This document shows positions 19,406 to 27,991 of a stretch of 64,000 bases of DNA, one piece after another. Every line of letters starts with the position of its first letter. Position 1 is the first letter of the stretch. The stretch lies in contig CAVRRQ010000009.1 in NCBI GenBank assembly GCA_963723595.1, forward strand, positions 1 to 64,000, given 5' to 3'. The position numbers were made by a program, and so were the translations under genes. The stretch is from RYN-230 sp963723595 (GTDB taxonomy: Bacteria > Actinomycetota > Actinomycetes > Streptosporangiales > Streptosporangiaceae). Under the pieces are notes generated by a model that was not told the DNA's origin, ran no database searches, and saw only the letters and a list, made by a program, of their open reading frames with translations.

Positions 19406-20896
19406 ATGCCACGGGTTATCTCACTACTGACTGCGTCAGGACTCGTCTTGTCGGGCAGCCTCGCTCTGTCCGCCGTCACCGCGACCGGGGCCACCGCGAG
19501 CGCGAAACCGGCCGCAGCCATCACGAGCCTCCGGTCCAGCGCCACCAGCAGCCGGTACGACTCCTGGGTGACCTTCAGGGCCCGGGTCAGCGCCCAGAGC
19601 GGCCGGGTCGCCTTCACCGACACGAGCAACGGGACGCTTCTCGGTACCGCAGCCGTGCGGGACGGCATGGCGGAGTTGTCCACGGCCGCACTGGCCCCGG
19701 GCACCCGTACGGTGGTGGCCCGCTACCTCGGCAGCGCGCTCGCCGGCCGTAGTTTCTCGGCCGCCACCCGGATCCGGGTGGCGGCGACGGCCGCGGCCAC
19801 CGAGGCCGTGGCCTACCAGATCGATGACCGTCACGACGGCGACCAGGGCGGCCCTGCGCTCAAGACCGGGTCGCTGGCCAGGAAGTGGACCGTGACCCTG
19901 GGCGGCAAGGGCGGCGGCGACGTGGAAGCCGGGGATGTTTCCTACCCCGTCATCGCGGGTGGCCGCGTCTTCGTCACCGTGGAGAATTCGGTGGGTTACG
20001 GCAGCAAGCTGTACGCGCTGAACGCGGCCACCGGCAAAACCGAGTGGTCCACCGCCCTGGGCGGGACCTACGGTTTCTCCGCGCTGGCCTACGACGGCCA
20101 GCGGCTGTTCTCCCTCAACGAGGATGGCGTGCTGACCGCTTTCACCGCGGCCACCGGACACGAGGACTGGGTGACCGCGCTTCCGGGGGACTCCTTCGGG
20201 GCTGCGCCGACTGCCTACGACGGTGCGGTGTACGTCAGCGGGAGTGCTGACGTGGGCGGCGCGCTGTATGGCCTCAGCGAGGCCACCGGCGCCATCACCT
20301 GGACCCAGACCGTGAGCGACGGCGACGACAGCTCGCCCGCCGTCGGCTCCAGCGGGGTGTACGTGTCCTACGACTGCCAGCAGGACTACCGGTTTAGCCT
20401 CAGCGGCGCGCTGATCTGGCATCACAACCCCGACTGCTACGGCGGGGGCGGCAGCACCGCGGTCATGCACGCCAGTTCCCTTTACGCCCGCGGGGAAGAC
20501 AACTCGCCGCTGATCCTGTCGAAGTCCTCCGGCCAGGTCACCGGCTCCTTCGCGTCAGATACGGCACCGGCCGTGGCCGGCAGCACCATGTACACCCTGC
20601 AGAAGGGCAACCTGGTCGCGGTCAGCGCGTCGGGCAGCCCGGACCATTGGAGCTTCGGCGGGGGCAACCTGGTCACGCCGCCCATCGTGGACGGTGGGGT
20701 GGTGTACGAGGGAAGCAGAAGCGGCCGCGTCTACGGCGTGTCCGCAACCTCCGGGCACCAGGTCTGGAGTGCTAAGGCAGGCTCGGTGATCGCCGCCTCA
20801 GACGAGCAGAACGCCGACGTCCGGATCGGGATGGCCGTGGGCGGGGGCCTGCTGGTCGTCCCGGCGGGCCCGGCCCTCACCGCGTTCGGCGGCTAA
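19406..20896 (+). CDS. Secreted PQQ-type beta-propeller protein
   Basis: 496 residues: signal peptide (about 1-32, LLTASGLVLSGSLALSAVTA), an Ig-like Big_5/Big_3-type domain (about 35-125, TFRARVSAQSGRVAFTDTSN), then a beta-propeller of PQQ-like repeats with the recurring LYALNAATGKTEW / LTAFTAATGHEDW pattern. No catalytic residues of quinoprotein dehydrogenases are evident, so it is more likely a binding or scaffold protein on the cell surface or secreted. A GGGAGG site lies upstream of the ATG. It is convergent with the GH16 gene across a strong terminator. Confidence 0.8.
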   Translation: MPRVISLLTASGLVLSGSLALSAVTATGATASAKPAAAITSLRSSATSSRYDSWVTFRARVSAQSGRVAFTDTSNGTLLGTAAVRDGMAELSTAALAPGTRTVVARYLGSALAGRSFSAATRIRVAATAAATEAVAYQIDDRHDGDQGGPALKTGSLARKWTVTLGGKGGGDVEAGDVSYPVIAGGRVFVTVENSVGYGSKLYALNAATGKTEWSTALGGTYGFSALAYDGQRLFSLNEDGVLTAFTAATGHEDWVTALPGDSFGAAPTAYDGAVYVSGSADVGGALYGLSEATGAITWTQTVSDGDDSSPAVGSSGVYVSYDCQQDYRFSLSGALIWHHNPDCYGGGGSTAVMHASSLYARGEDNSPLILSKSSGQVTGSFASDTAPAVAGSTMYTLQKGNLVAVSASGSPDHWSFGGGNLVTPPIVDGGVVYEGSRSGRVYGVSATSGHQVWSAKAGSVIAASDEQNADVRIGMAVGGGLLVVPAGPALTAFGG

Positions 20897-20901
20897 CGTG
20901 C

Positions 20902-20930
20902 GGAGGCCGCGGATCAGATCCGCGGCCTCC
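20902..20930. terminator. Bidirectional terminator hairpin
   Basis: A perfect 14-base inverted repeat (GGAGGCCGCGGATC and its complement) with a one-base centre, placed six bases after the propeller-protein stop and 24 bases from the convergent GH16 stop. No T-run on the plus side, as is usual in actinobacteria. Confidence 0.85.
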
Positions 20931-20953
20931 GACGGTTCAAGCGGGATCAGCGG

Positions 20954-23152
20954 CTAGAACACCTGGAACTCCCAGAGCGAGTAGCCGTACTGGGTGGCCC
21001 GGGCGGTGCCGTACATGCGGATGTAGCGGCCGGTGCCGGACACGTTCAGCGTCTGGGTGCCTCCCGTGCCGGTGGTGGTGGAGTAGATGGTGGTCCAGTT
21101 GGTGCCGTCGGCCGAGGTCTGGATCTGGAACGCGGTGGCGTAGGCGGCCTCCCAGTTCAGCGTGACCTGGCAGATGGCCTGGCTGGAGCCGAGGTCGACT
21201 TCGAGCCACTGGGGGTCGGAGAAGGCGCTGGACCAGCGGGTGCCGGTGTTGCCGTCCACCGCCGCCGAGGCCGGGAACGACGCGTTTTCCGTCGAGGACG
21301 AGGTCGCGGTCCTGTTCAGGGCCAGGTTGGTGGTCCCGCACGTCCCCCCGCCACCACCGCTCCCGGTTCCGTACACGCCGAATTCCCACAACGAGTACCC
21401 GTACTGGGTGGCCCGGGCGGTGCCGTACATGCGGATGTAGCGGCCGGTGCCGGAGACGTTGAGAGTCTGGGTGCCGCCGGTCCCGGTGGTGGTGGAGTAG
21501 ATAGTGGTCCAGTTGGTGCCGTCGGCCGAGGTCTGGATCTGGAACGCGGTGGCGTAGGCCGTCTCCCAGTTCAGCGTGACCTGGCAGATGGCCTGGCTGG
21601 AGCCGAGGTCGACTTCGAGCCACTGGGGGTCGGAGAAGGCGCTGGACCAGCGGGTGCCGGTGTTGCCGTCCACCGCCGCCGAGGCCGGGAAGCCGGCGTT
21701 CTCCGTGGAGGATGAGGTCGCGGTCTTGTTCAGGGCCAGGTTGGTCGTCCCGCAACTGCCGCTCCCGCCTCCGCCCCCGCCCCCGCTGCCGGTAGGCAGG
21801 GTCCAGAGCTGCTGGGCGGAGCCGGTGCAGGTCTCGATGTCCAGCCGGGCGCCGGTATTGCCGCCGGGATCGGTGAGGCACAGCCCGGAGGCCGGGTTGA
21901 CCAGCTCGCCGTTGGATTGGTGGGTCCAGTCCTGGGCGGCCGTCCCGTTGCACGGGTACCAGTCCACGTTGGTGCCGCTCGTGGTGCCCGCGCTGACCAC
22001 GTCCAGGCAGCCGCCCTGGGTCCGCAGCGTCCCGTCCGAGTACGGCGACCACTGCTGGCCCGCGCTGCCGTTGCAGCCGGTCACGCCGATCGGGTTGCCC
22101 GAGGTGTTCAGCGAGTTCTGGTTGGCCAGGCACAGCCCGTTGATCCCGGTGAGCGTCCCGGTCGCGGTGGCCGTCCCGGACGGGGTGGAGTTGCCGCCCT
22201 CCTCGTACACGGCCACGTAGCCCACGCTCATGGACGCGCCGGACGACGTGGCGGACGTCGGGGTCGTGGAGCCGTAGACGCCGTCGGGATAGTTACCGCC
22301 CATGGCCAGGTCGAAGATGATGAAGAACCCGTGATCGACGGCGGCCTGCCAGGCGGCGGTGCCGACCGAGGCCTCGGTGATGGTGCTCTCGACCACGCCG
22401 TCCATCAGGAACTGCATGGTCTCCGCGCTGGTGTTGGTCCGGTCAACGATCACCGAGTAGGTGTGGTAGCCGGTCTGGCAGCCGGAGCCCGCGGCCGGGC
22501 AGGCGATCAGCGGGTGGCCGGGGCTGTTCGCCGAGTTGTGGAAGGTCTGGGAGGCCTCGTTCAGCCCGTTGACGTCCTCCATCATGTCGATCTCGCCGGA
22601 CTGCGGCCAGCCGCCGCCGGTCCGCATGGGAGAGCCCAGGGCCCAGAACGCTGGCCAGTAGCCGAGGCCGTTGGCGGGGTTCGGCTGCTCGATCGACGCG
22701 GTCATCTCGAGCTTGCCACCTGGCGGGGCCTGGAAGTCGTCCCGGGTGCTCTCGATCCGGCCGGATGTCCAGGTCCCGCCGTTGTCGATGGCCTTCAGCA
22801 CCAGGTGGCCGTTCCCGTCCAGGTACACGTTGCTGGTCGAGTTGGTCGTCTGCTCGGTCTCGCCGGTCCCGTAGCCGGTCCCGATGTCGTAAAACCAGTT
22901 CGCCGAGGATGGTGCGGACCCCGCCGCGCCCGCGAAGTTGTCGCCGAACACCGTCGTCCAGCCGGATGGCGGCGGCGGCACAGTGTCGGCGCGGGCGGCC
23001 GGTGCCCGGACCAGCCCGGTGGCCACCACGCTGGCCAGACAGCCTGCCAGCAGGGCTAACGCGGTGAGGACCGAGCGTGGCCCGGCTGATCCCAGCCGCC
23101 GCCAGGTGCGCCCGGGACGGCGTCCCGTGGCGGCGTTCATCCGATGATTCAT
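20954..23152 (-). CDS. Secreted GH16 endo-beta-glucanase with CBM13 and two CBM32/F5-8C modules
   Basis: 732 residues. Signal peptide to about residue 56 (twin-arginine-like R-R pairs precede the hydrophobic stretch). GH16 domain about 60-315, with the catalytic motif GEIDMME: nucleophile E187, D189, acid/base E192. A ricin-type CBM13 follows (about 325-455, three QW-type repeats), then a glycine-rich linker and two almost identical F5/8C-type modules (about 470-595 and 605-732) each with RWSSAFSDPQWLEVDLGSSQ. Likely an endo-1,3-beta-glucanase (laminarinase), although GH16 also covers other beta-glucans. Ribosome site GGAGGT lies 8 bases before the ATG; 5' leader about 120 bases from the predicted promoter. 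Confidence 0.9.
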   Translation of the reverse strand: MNHRMNAATGRRPGRTWRRLGSAGPRSVLTALALLAGCLASVVATGLVRAPAARADTVPPPPSGWTTVFGDNFAGAAGSAPSSANWFYDIGTGYGTGETEQTTNSTSNVYLDGNGHLVLKAIDNGGTWTSGRIESTRDDFQAPPGGKLEMTASIEQPNPANGLGYWPAFWALGSPMRTGGGWPQSGEIDMMEDVNGLNEASQTFHNSANSPGHPLIACPAAGSGCQTGYHTYSVIVDRTNTSAETMQFLMDGVVESTITEASVGTAAWQAAVDHGFFIIFDLAMGGNYPDGVYGSTTPTSATSSGASMSVGYVAVYEEGGNSTPSGTATATGTLTGINGLCLANQNSLNTSGNPIGVTGCNGSAGQQWSPYSDGTLRTQGGCLDVVSAGTTSGTNVDWYPCNGTAAQDWTHQSNGELVNPASGLCLTDPGGNTGARLDIETCTGSAQQLWTLPTGSGGGGGGGSGSCGTTNLALNKTATSSSTENAGFPASAAVDGNTGTRWSSAFSDPQWLEVDLGSSQAICQVTLNWETAYATAFQIQTSADGTNWTTIYSTTTGTGGTQTLNVSGTGRYIRMYGTARATQYGYSLWEFGVYGTGSGGGGGTCGTTNLALNRTATSSSTENASFPASAAVDGNTGTRWSSAFSDPQWLEVDLGSSQAICQVTLNWEAAYATAFQIQTSADGTNWTTIYSTTTGTGGTQTLNVSGTGRYIRMYGTARATQYGYSLWEFQVF
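20959..21760. repeat. Tandem near-identical copies of a CBM32-coding segment
   Basis: About 385 bases (20959-21346) recur at an offset of 414 bases (21373-21760), inside the GH16 gene. The copies differ by scattered substitutions only. Such a repeat is a recent duplication or is kept uniform by gene conversion, and it can recombine to gain or lose a module. Confidence 0.85.
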
Positions 23153-23240
23153 CTGCCGTTACCTCCTGCCAGGGCCCGCCATTGGGCTAGCCGGAACTGA
23201 CCACCGCGCGGCAGGGCGGTTGAGCCGCGAGTGGGGACGT

Positions 23241-23267
23241 GACAAAGATTTTTGTCTTAATACAAGG
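23241..23267. promoter_or_regulatory. Two overlapping palindromic elements in the GH16 leader
   Basis: GACAAA-GATT-TTTGTC is a perfect 6-base inverted repeat at 23241-23256. Sharing its last base, CTTAATACAAGG lies at 23256-23267; the latter nearly matches the element at the GH3 promoter. Both sit just downstream of the predicted GH16 start of transcription, where a repressor would block initiation. AT content is far above the surroundings. Confidence 0.55.
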
Positions 23268-23277
23268 CTTTTATGAA

Positions 23278-23306
23278 GGTGTAATCCTAGGCCGGGCGAC
23301 TGTCAA
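23278..23306 (-). promoter_or_regulatory. Predicted sigma-70 promoter of GH16
   Basis: On the minus strand, TTGACA (23306-23301), a 17-base spacer and TACACC (23283-23278). The -35 is followed by GTC as in the GH30 promoter. Transcription would begin near 23271. Confidence 0.55.
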
Positions 23307-23439
23307 GGGCCCCGCACCGCCCAGCTGGGCTGCCGCAGGCCAGGCGACGGCAAGCCCGTCCACCGCGTGCCGCAGGGTGACGGACAGGGGAGGGCGCGGC
23401 CCGGGGAATCCCGGTGCGCACGGGGACGCTGACCCAGGC

Positions 23440-23616
23440 ATGAAGAGGATTGGTTTCCTGTCGTTCGGTCACTGGCGGGCGGTCCCGGGGTCGCAGACCC
23501 GGACCGCCGCCGATGCGCTGCTGCAGACGATCGAGCTGGCCCAGGCGGCGGAGGAGCTCGGGATCGACGGCACGTTCGTCCGGGTGCACCACGCGGCCGC
23601 GGCCAGCGCGGCCTGA
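23440..23616 (+). pseudogene. LLM-class flavin oxidoreductase, N-terminal 58-residue remnant
   Basis: The frame opens MKRIGFLSFGHWRAVPGSQT and runs through LLQTIELAQAAEELGIDGTF and VRVHHAAA, the first strand and helices of a luciferase-like monooxygenase. It then ends abruptly and about 280 residues of the usual protein are missing; no continuation is visible before the FKBP gene. A deletion remnant is the best reading. Confidence 0.75.
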
Positions 23617-23712
23617 CGGCGTGCCGCCGGGCCCGCTCATGACGCAGGCCTGCCTGACATAGACTGCGCTGTCGTTGTGCTGACCGCATCACGTTCCGTG
23701 GGAGAGACGAGT

Positions 23713-24084
23713 ATGAGCATCGAGAAGCCCGAGGTCAACTTTCCCGGGGGCGAGCCGCCGGCGGATCTCCAGATCACCGACGTCTGGGAAGGCGACGGCA
23801 CCGTCGCGAAGGCGGGTGACACGGTCGAGGTGCACTACGTGGGGGTCGCGTACTCCACCGGCGAGGAGTTCGACGCGAGCTGGAACCACGGCACCCCGCT
23901 GCAGTTCCAGCTGGGCGTGGGGCAGGTCATCGCCGGCTGGGACCAGGGCGTGCAGGGCATGAAGGTCGGCGGCCGCCGGCAGCTGATCATCCCGCCCGGC
24001 CTGGCCTACGGCGAGCGGGGCGCCGGGCGCTCCATCGCGCCAGGCGAGACCCTGATCTTCGTCTGCGACCTGGTCTCGGCCTGA
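23713..24084 (+). CDS. FKBP-type peptidyl-prolyl cis-trans isomerase
   Basis: 123-residue cytoplasmic single-domain FKBP. Characteristic segments are TVEVHYVGVAYSTGEEFDAS, FQLGVGQVIAGWDQGVQGMK and GRRQLIIPPGLAYGERGAG. The start is ATG 23713, placed after GGGAGAGACGAGT; the longer in-frame GTG/CTG starts upstream have no ribosome site. It accelerates proline isomerisation during folding. No signal peptide. A set of hairpin repeats follows its stop. Confidence 0.92.
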   Translation: MSIEKPEVNFPGGEPPADLQITDVWEGDGTVAKAGDTVEVHYVGVAYSTGEEFDASWNHGTPLQFQLGVGQVIAGWDQGVQGMKVGGRRQLIIPPGLAYGERGAGRSIAPGETLIFVCDLVSA

Positions 24085-24114
24085 TCCTTCCCGTCCGGGC
24101 GGGACAGGACTGAG

Positions 24115-24185
24115 CCTCCGGGAAGCCCGGGGACGGCCCCTCCGGGAAGCCCGGGGACGGCCCCTCCGGGAAGCCGGGGACGGCC
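24115..24185. repeat. Three 24-base tandem hairpin repeats between convergent genes
   Basis: The unit CCTCCGGGAAGCCCGGGGAC (plus GGCC) occurs three times, the last lacking one C. Each unit contains CCGGG-AAG-CCCGG, so the array can form three successive hairpins. It lies between the FKBP and VOC genes, which converge, and probably acts as a terminator. Confidence 0.75.
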
Positions 24186-24191
24186 CGCCCG

Positions 24192-24932
24192 TTACCGGGG
24201 GGACAGGACGCAGAACTCGTTGCCCTCCGGGTCGGCCAGGACCGTCCAGGACACCCCGTCACCCTGGCCGACGTCCGCGAGGACCGCCCCCGCGCCGCGC
24301 AGCCGCGCCACCTCGGCGGCCGGGTCGCCGCCGCGGTACGGCGCCACGTCCGGGTGGACCCGGTTCTTGACCACCTTCTGCTCGGGCACCCGCAGGAACT
24401 CCAGGTAGGGCCCGGCGCCCGCGGGTGACCGGAGCCCGACGATCTCGTCCTCGGCGCGCTGGATCTCCCATCCCGACGCGCTGACCCAGAACCGGGCCAG
24501 GGCGGCCGGATCGCGGCAGTCGGTGAGGATCGCGGCCAGCGGGCCCGTGTCGCGGTAGATGTCCCGGGGCTCCAGGACACAGAACTCGTTCCCTTCCGGA
24601 TCGGCCATGACCACCCAGGGCACGTCGCCCTGGCCGATGTCCACCGGGCCGCCGCCCAGATCCCGGGCCCGGGCGACCAGTTCGGCCTGATGCGCGGCCG
24701 AGGTGCTGGCCAGATCCAGGTGGACCCGGTTCTTGCCTGTCTTGGGCCCGGGCACCGGGACGAACACGAGTGGCACGGCGACCGGGTCGGGATAGGTGTA
24801 GCCGGCCGGCCACACGTCCACCTCCTCCTCCGTCTCGTCGGCGATCTCCCAGTCCAGCAGGCCCGACCAGAATCGGGCCAGCCGGGCGGGATCGCTGGCG
24901 TCGGCTACGAGATGAATCAGGCGCGTCGGCAT
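24192..24932 (-). CDS. Two-domain VOC (glyoxalase/bleomycin-resistance fold) protein
   Basis: 246 residues with two tandem VOC domains that resemble one another: each begins near a D-P-A-x-L-A-R-F-W segment (ASDPARLARFW at about residue 12, CRDPAALARFW at about 136) and each ends in ADPEGNEFCVL. The start is ATG 24932; 19 residues upstream in frame are arginine-rich and unlikely. Members bind metals or antibiotics, or act on small molecules; no function can be named. It is divergent from the MFS transporter by about 110 bases, a common drug-resistance arrangement. Confidence 0.82.
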   Translation of the reverse strand: MPTRLIHLVADASDPARLARFWSGLLDWEIADETEEEVDVWPAGYTYPDPVAVPLVFVPVPGPKTGKNRVHLDLASTSAAHQAELVARARDLGGGPVDIGQGDVPWVVMADPEGNEFCVLEPRDIYRDTGPLAAILTDCRDPAALARFWVSASGWEIQRAEDEIVGLRSPAGAGPYLEFLRVPEQKVVKNRVHPDVAPYRGGDPAAEVARLRGAGAVLADVGQGDGVSWTVLADPEGNEFCVLSPR

Positions 24933-25041
24933 GGCCCACACGGTATCGCGGGCGCAGGCCACGCCTCGGCGTCCGCCATCGCGTTTCACGCGCGGCTGGC
25001 GGATGAGTTGTTATCCGTTCACATGGCGGACGGAGGTACAC

Positions 25042-26187
25042 ATGGCGATCACCGGAAGCCGGCCCCGCGTGGCGGTGCACACGTCATCGCTGACCGTCGC
25101 GACGACCATCGCCACGGCTCTCGCGGCGTGCGCCGGGCAGGTGGGGCTGGCGATCCCCGCGGTACTCAACGGGCTGTTCCAGCAGGACCTGGGGACGACG
25201 TCGTCCCAGCTGACCTGGATCTCGGACGCGTTCCTGGTCCCGGTCGCGCTGCTGGAACTGACGTGGGGCGTCCTCGGCGACCTGTTCGGCCGCAAGCGGC
25301 TGCTGATCGGGGGCAGCGTGCTGCTCGCCGTCGGTGAATTCGTCAGCGTCCTGACCCCGGGCGTGGGCACCTCCACCGGCGCCCGGGTAGGGATCCTGTG
25401 GACTGGCCAGGCCCTGGCGGGCATCGGCGCGGCGGTGCTTTTCCCGACATCGCTGGCCATGGTGGCCGCCGGGACGCACACCGTGGCGTCGCGGGCCCGT
25501 GGCATCGCGATCTGGGCCGCCGCGCTGTCAACCGGCGGCTTCATCTCCCCGGTACTGGGCGGCCTGGTGACCAAGATTCACTGGGGCGGTGACCCCTACG
25601 CGGCCTGGCGGTGGGCCTTCGTCGCGGTGGGCCTCCTGGCCCTGATCAGCGCCGGGGTGGCCTGCACCGCGCAGAACTCCTCCGCGCCCGAAGGCCGCTC
25701 GCTGGACTGGCCCGGCCAGATCACGATCGCCGTCGCGCTCTTCGCCCTGCTGTTCGCCGTGATCGAGGCAGCCACCGCCGGATGGTCGGACAGACTGGTG
25801 ATCTCCGGGTTCGTCGTGGCTGCGATCTTCCTGGCCCTGTTCATCGCGGCCGAGCGCCGTTCGGCCGCCCCGCTGCTGCGCCTGGACCTGTTCCGCAGCC
25901 GGCCCTTCGCGGTGAACTCGGTGGTGACCGTCCTGGGCATGTTCGCGTTCCTCGGCACCGCCTACTCGACCAGCATCCGCCTGTCTGTCCTCCAGGGCTT
26001 CACGCCGCTCAAGACCGCCATCGCCTTCGTCCTGCTGCAGGGCTTCGCCCTGGCCCTGATGCCGCTGACCGCCCGGGCCATCCGCCAGTACAACCCGCGC
26101 TGGGCGCTCGGCGGCGGCGCTGCTCGCCGCGACCGCCCTGCACGGCCTCGCCCGCCGTCCGCTGGTCAGCGAGGAGTCCCTGGCTGA
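25042..26187 (+). CDS. MFS drug transporter (DHA2-like), C-terminal part lost
   Basis: The start ATG 25042 has GGAGG upstream. GVLGDLFGRKRLLIGGSVLL is the MFS loop 2-3 motif, and about eleven membrane segments follow in the 14-helix DHA2 style. After NPRWALGGG the frame runs into arginine-rich nonsense; one frame over, ALLAATALHGLARRPLVSEE closes naturally at 26191. An indel near 26115 plus an internal loss of the last two or three helices (about 80-100 residues) would explain this. Likely an export pump, probably not functional as written. Confidence 0.75.
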   Translation: MAITGSRPRVAVHTSSLTVATTIATALAACAGQVGLAIPAVLNGLFQQDLGTTSSQLTWISDAFLVPVALLELTWGVLGDLFGRKRLLIGGSVLLAVGEFVSVLTPGVGTSTGARVGILWTGQALAGIGAAVLFPTSLAMVAAGTHTVASRARGIAIWAAALSTGGFISPVLGGLVTKIHWGGDPYAAWRWAFVAVGLLALISAGVACTAQNSSAPEGRSLDWPGQITIAVALFALLFAVIEAATAGWSDRLVISGFVVAAIFLALFIAAERRSAAPLLRLDLFRSRPFAVNSVVTVLGMFAFLGTAYSTSIRLSVLQGFTPLKTAIAFVLLQGFALALMPLTARAIRQYNPRWALGGGAARRDRPARPRPPSAGQRGVPG

Positions 26188-26325
26188 CTGACGGCGCGGG
26201 CGTCCGCGCGCTGGCTGCGGACGCCGGCGCCGGGAGGCCGGGCGGCGGGAACAGGCCGGACCGCCAGGACGCTGTGCTCTATGTAGTGCCCCGCCACCAG
26301 TGGGGCCTCAATCGAAGGAGCTGTG

Positions 26326-26793
26326 GTGTCCGACACTTACCAGAAGGACCCCCAGGCCATATCCCAGCTGACGCCGGAGCAGTACCGGGTCACCCAGAAG
26401 AAGGGGACCGAGCCCGCGTTCCGCAACGAGTACTGGGACAACAAGGAACCCGGCATCTACGTGGACGTCGTCTCCGGCGAGCCCCTGTTCGCCTCCGTGA
26501 ACAAGTACGACAGCCGCTCCGGCTGGCCGAGCTTCACGGTGCCGATCGAGCCGGGCAACGTCGTGAAGAAGCGGGACTTCGGCCTCGGCATGATCCGGAC
26601 CGAGGTCCGGTCCGCCCACGGCGACAGCCATCTCGGCCACGTGTTCAACGACGGGCCCGCCGACCAGGGAGGCCTGCGGTACTGCATCAACTCCGCGGCC
26701 CTGCGCTTCATCCCGGTCGACGACCTGGAGCGCGAAGGGTACGGGGAATACCGCACGCTGTTCGAGCAGACCGACGACACGAGGAGTGCATGA
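26326..26793 (+). CDS. msrB: Peptide-methionine (R)-S-oxide reductase, zinc-free type
   Basis: 155 residues. The MsrB core is clear: SRSGWPSFTVPI, DSHLGHVFNDGP and the catalytic Cys in RYCINSAALRF. Both zinc-binding CxxC pairs of the common form are replaced (DVVSGEPLF and RSAHGDSHLGH), so this is the metal-free subclass. GTG 26326 is preferred over GTG 26323 because AAGGAG ends 5 bases before it. It reduces R-methionine sulfoxide in proteins in the cytoplasm. The stop overlaps the msrA start. Confidence 0.9.
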   Translation: MSDTYQKDPQAISQLTPEQYRVTQKKGTEPAFRNEYWDNKEPGIYVDVVSGEPLFASVNKYDSRSGWPSFTVPIEPGNVVKKRDFGLGMIRTEVRSAHGDSHLGHVFNDGPADQGGLRYCINSAALRFIPVDDLEREGYGEYRTLFEQTDDTRSA

Positions 26794-27314
26794 TGAGCGC
26801 CAATCCCGAGAAGGCGATCCTGGCCGGCGGCTGCTTCTGGGGCGTGCAGGACCTGATCCGCAAGCGCCCCGGCGTGATCTCGACCCGGGTCGGGTACACG
26901 GGCGGCGACGTGCCGAACGCGACCTACCGGAACCACGGCAACCACGCGGAGGCCATCGAGATCACCTTCGACCCGGACCAGATCTCGTTCCGGGACCTGC
27001 TGGAGTTCTTCTTCCAGATCCACGACCCGAGCACGCGGAACCGGCAGGGCAACGACGTCGGCGCCAGCTACCGGTCGGCCATCTTCTACACCAGCGAGGC
27101 GCAGAAGCAGGTCGCCGAGGACACCATCGCCGACGTCAACGCGTCGGGCCTGTGGCCGGGCAAGGTCGTCACCGAGGTCGAGCCCGCCGGCCCGTTCTGG
27201 GAGGCCGAGCCCGAGCACCAGGACTACCTGGAGAAGTACCCGAACGGCTACACCTGCCACTTCGTGCGGCCAGGCTGGAAGCTGCCGCACCGGGCGGACA
27301 CCGTTACCCAGTAA
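26793..27314 (+). CDS. msrA: Peptide-methionine (S)-S-oxide reductase
   Basis: 173 residues. The catalytic motif GGCFWGVQDL is at the N-terminus, followed by VGYTGGDVPNATYRN and the C-terminal YLEKYPNGYTCHF with a possible resolving Cys. ATG 26793 has GAGGAG six bases upstream (ATG 26790 is also possible). It shares the TGATG junction with msrB, so the S- and R-sulfoxide reductases are made together. Very close to the family consensus and complete. Confidence 0.95.
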   Translation: MSANPEKAILAGGCFWGVQDLIRKRPGVISTRVGYTGGDVPNATYRNHGNHAEAIEITFDPDQISFRDLLEFFFQIHDPSTRNRQGNDVGASYRSAIFYTSEAQKQVAEDTIADVNASGLWPGKVVTEVEPAGPFWEAEPEHQDYLEKYPNGYTCHFVRPGWKLPHRADTVTQ

Positions 27315-27334
27315 CGAGGGGGCCGCAGGCCCGC

Positions 27335-27991
27335 TCACGGCACGCGAAGGCCCGCAGGGACGGGGAACCGTCCATGCGGGCCTGTGGTGTGTCTGAGGGG
27401 GGCCGTGATGCCCTGCGTCCTTCCGGCCCGGTGATCACCGGGCGGCAGAAGGCTGAGGATGAGCACGTCCGCCACGGGTGAGCCGGGATCCGGATCACGG
27501 GTCCGCGCGACCTTGCGCCAGCCCCAGCTCCGGAAGGCGGCCTGGGCCGGGGCCGCGGCAGGCAGGACGGTCAGCGTCGCCCGTTCCTCGGGCCGGTGGC
27601 GCAGGACCAGGTCGTGCAGGGCCGTGCCGATGCCCTGGCGCCGCCATGCCGCGCGGACCACCAGTTCGGCGACCGCGAACGTGCGGCCCGGATGCTCGGC
27701 GGTGACCTCCTCCGGCACCGGGGCGGTCAGGTGCCGCCACCAGGAGGTGGACGGCCGGAGCGGGAACCCGGCCGCGTACCCGACCAGGTAGCCGCCGTGG
27801 CGGGCCTCGGCCAGGACGAAACCCGGCTGGCGGCGCTGCACCCGGAAGCGGTTCGCGAACCTCGCGGCGTCCTGGCCTGCGCCGTACGGCGGGGCGGCGT
27901 ACACCTCGGCGTGCAGGGCCTGTAGTTCGTCCGCGTGCTCAGCGGCCTCGGTCCCGCCGGGGACACCGAACGTGAGGTCAGGCGTGGACAC
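27335..27991 (-). CDS. GNAT family N-acetyltransferase
   Basis: 218 residues. The acetyl-CoA-binding motif A reads ELVVRAAWRRQGIGTALHDL, preceded by GYLVGYAAGFPL and followed by APAQAAFRSWGWRKV, the classical late GNAT strand. Substrate unknown. The last 35 residues are proline/arginine-rich and lie in a hairpin-prone region, so the natural stop may have been lost by an indel near 27440. Confidence 0.8.
   Translation of the reverse strand: MSTPDLTFGVPGGTEAAEHADELQALHAEVYAAPPYGAGQDAARFANRFRVQRRQPGFVLAEARHGGYLVGYAAGFPLRPSTSWWRHLTAPVPEEVTAEHPGRTFAVAELVVRAAWRRQGIGTALHDLVLRHRPEERATLTVLPAAAPAQAAFRSWGWRKVARTRDPDPGSPVADVLILSLLPPGDHRAGRTQGITAPLRHTTGPHGRFPVPAGLRVP

Noticed and set aside
24115..24185. 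A CRISPR array
   Set aside because: The units are contiguous with no spacers, and no cas gene is present.
25611..27314. A 567-codon frame that would fuse MsrA to a larger protein
   Set aside because: Everything before 26790 is out-of-frame reading of the MFS and MsrB genes; a ribosome site directly precedes the msrA ATG.
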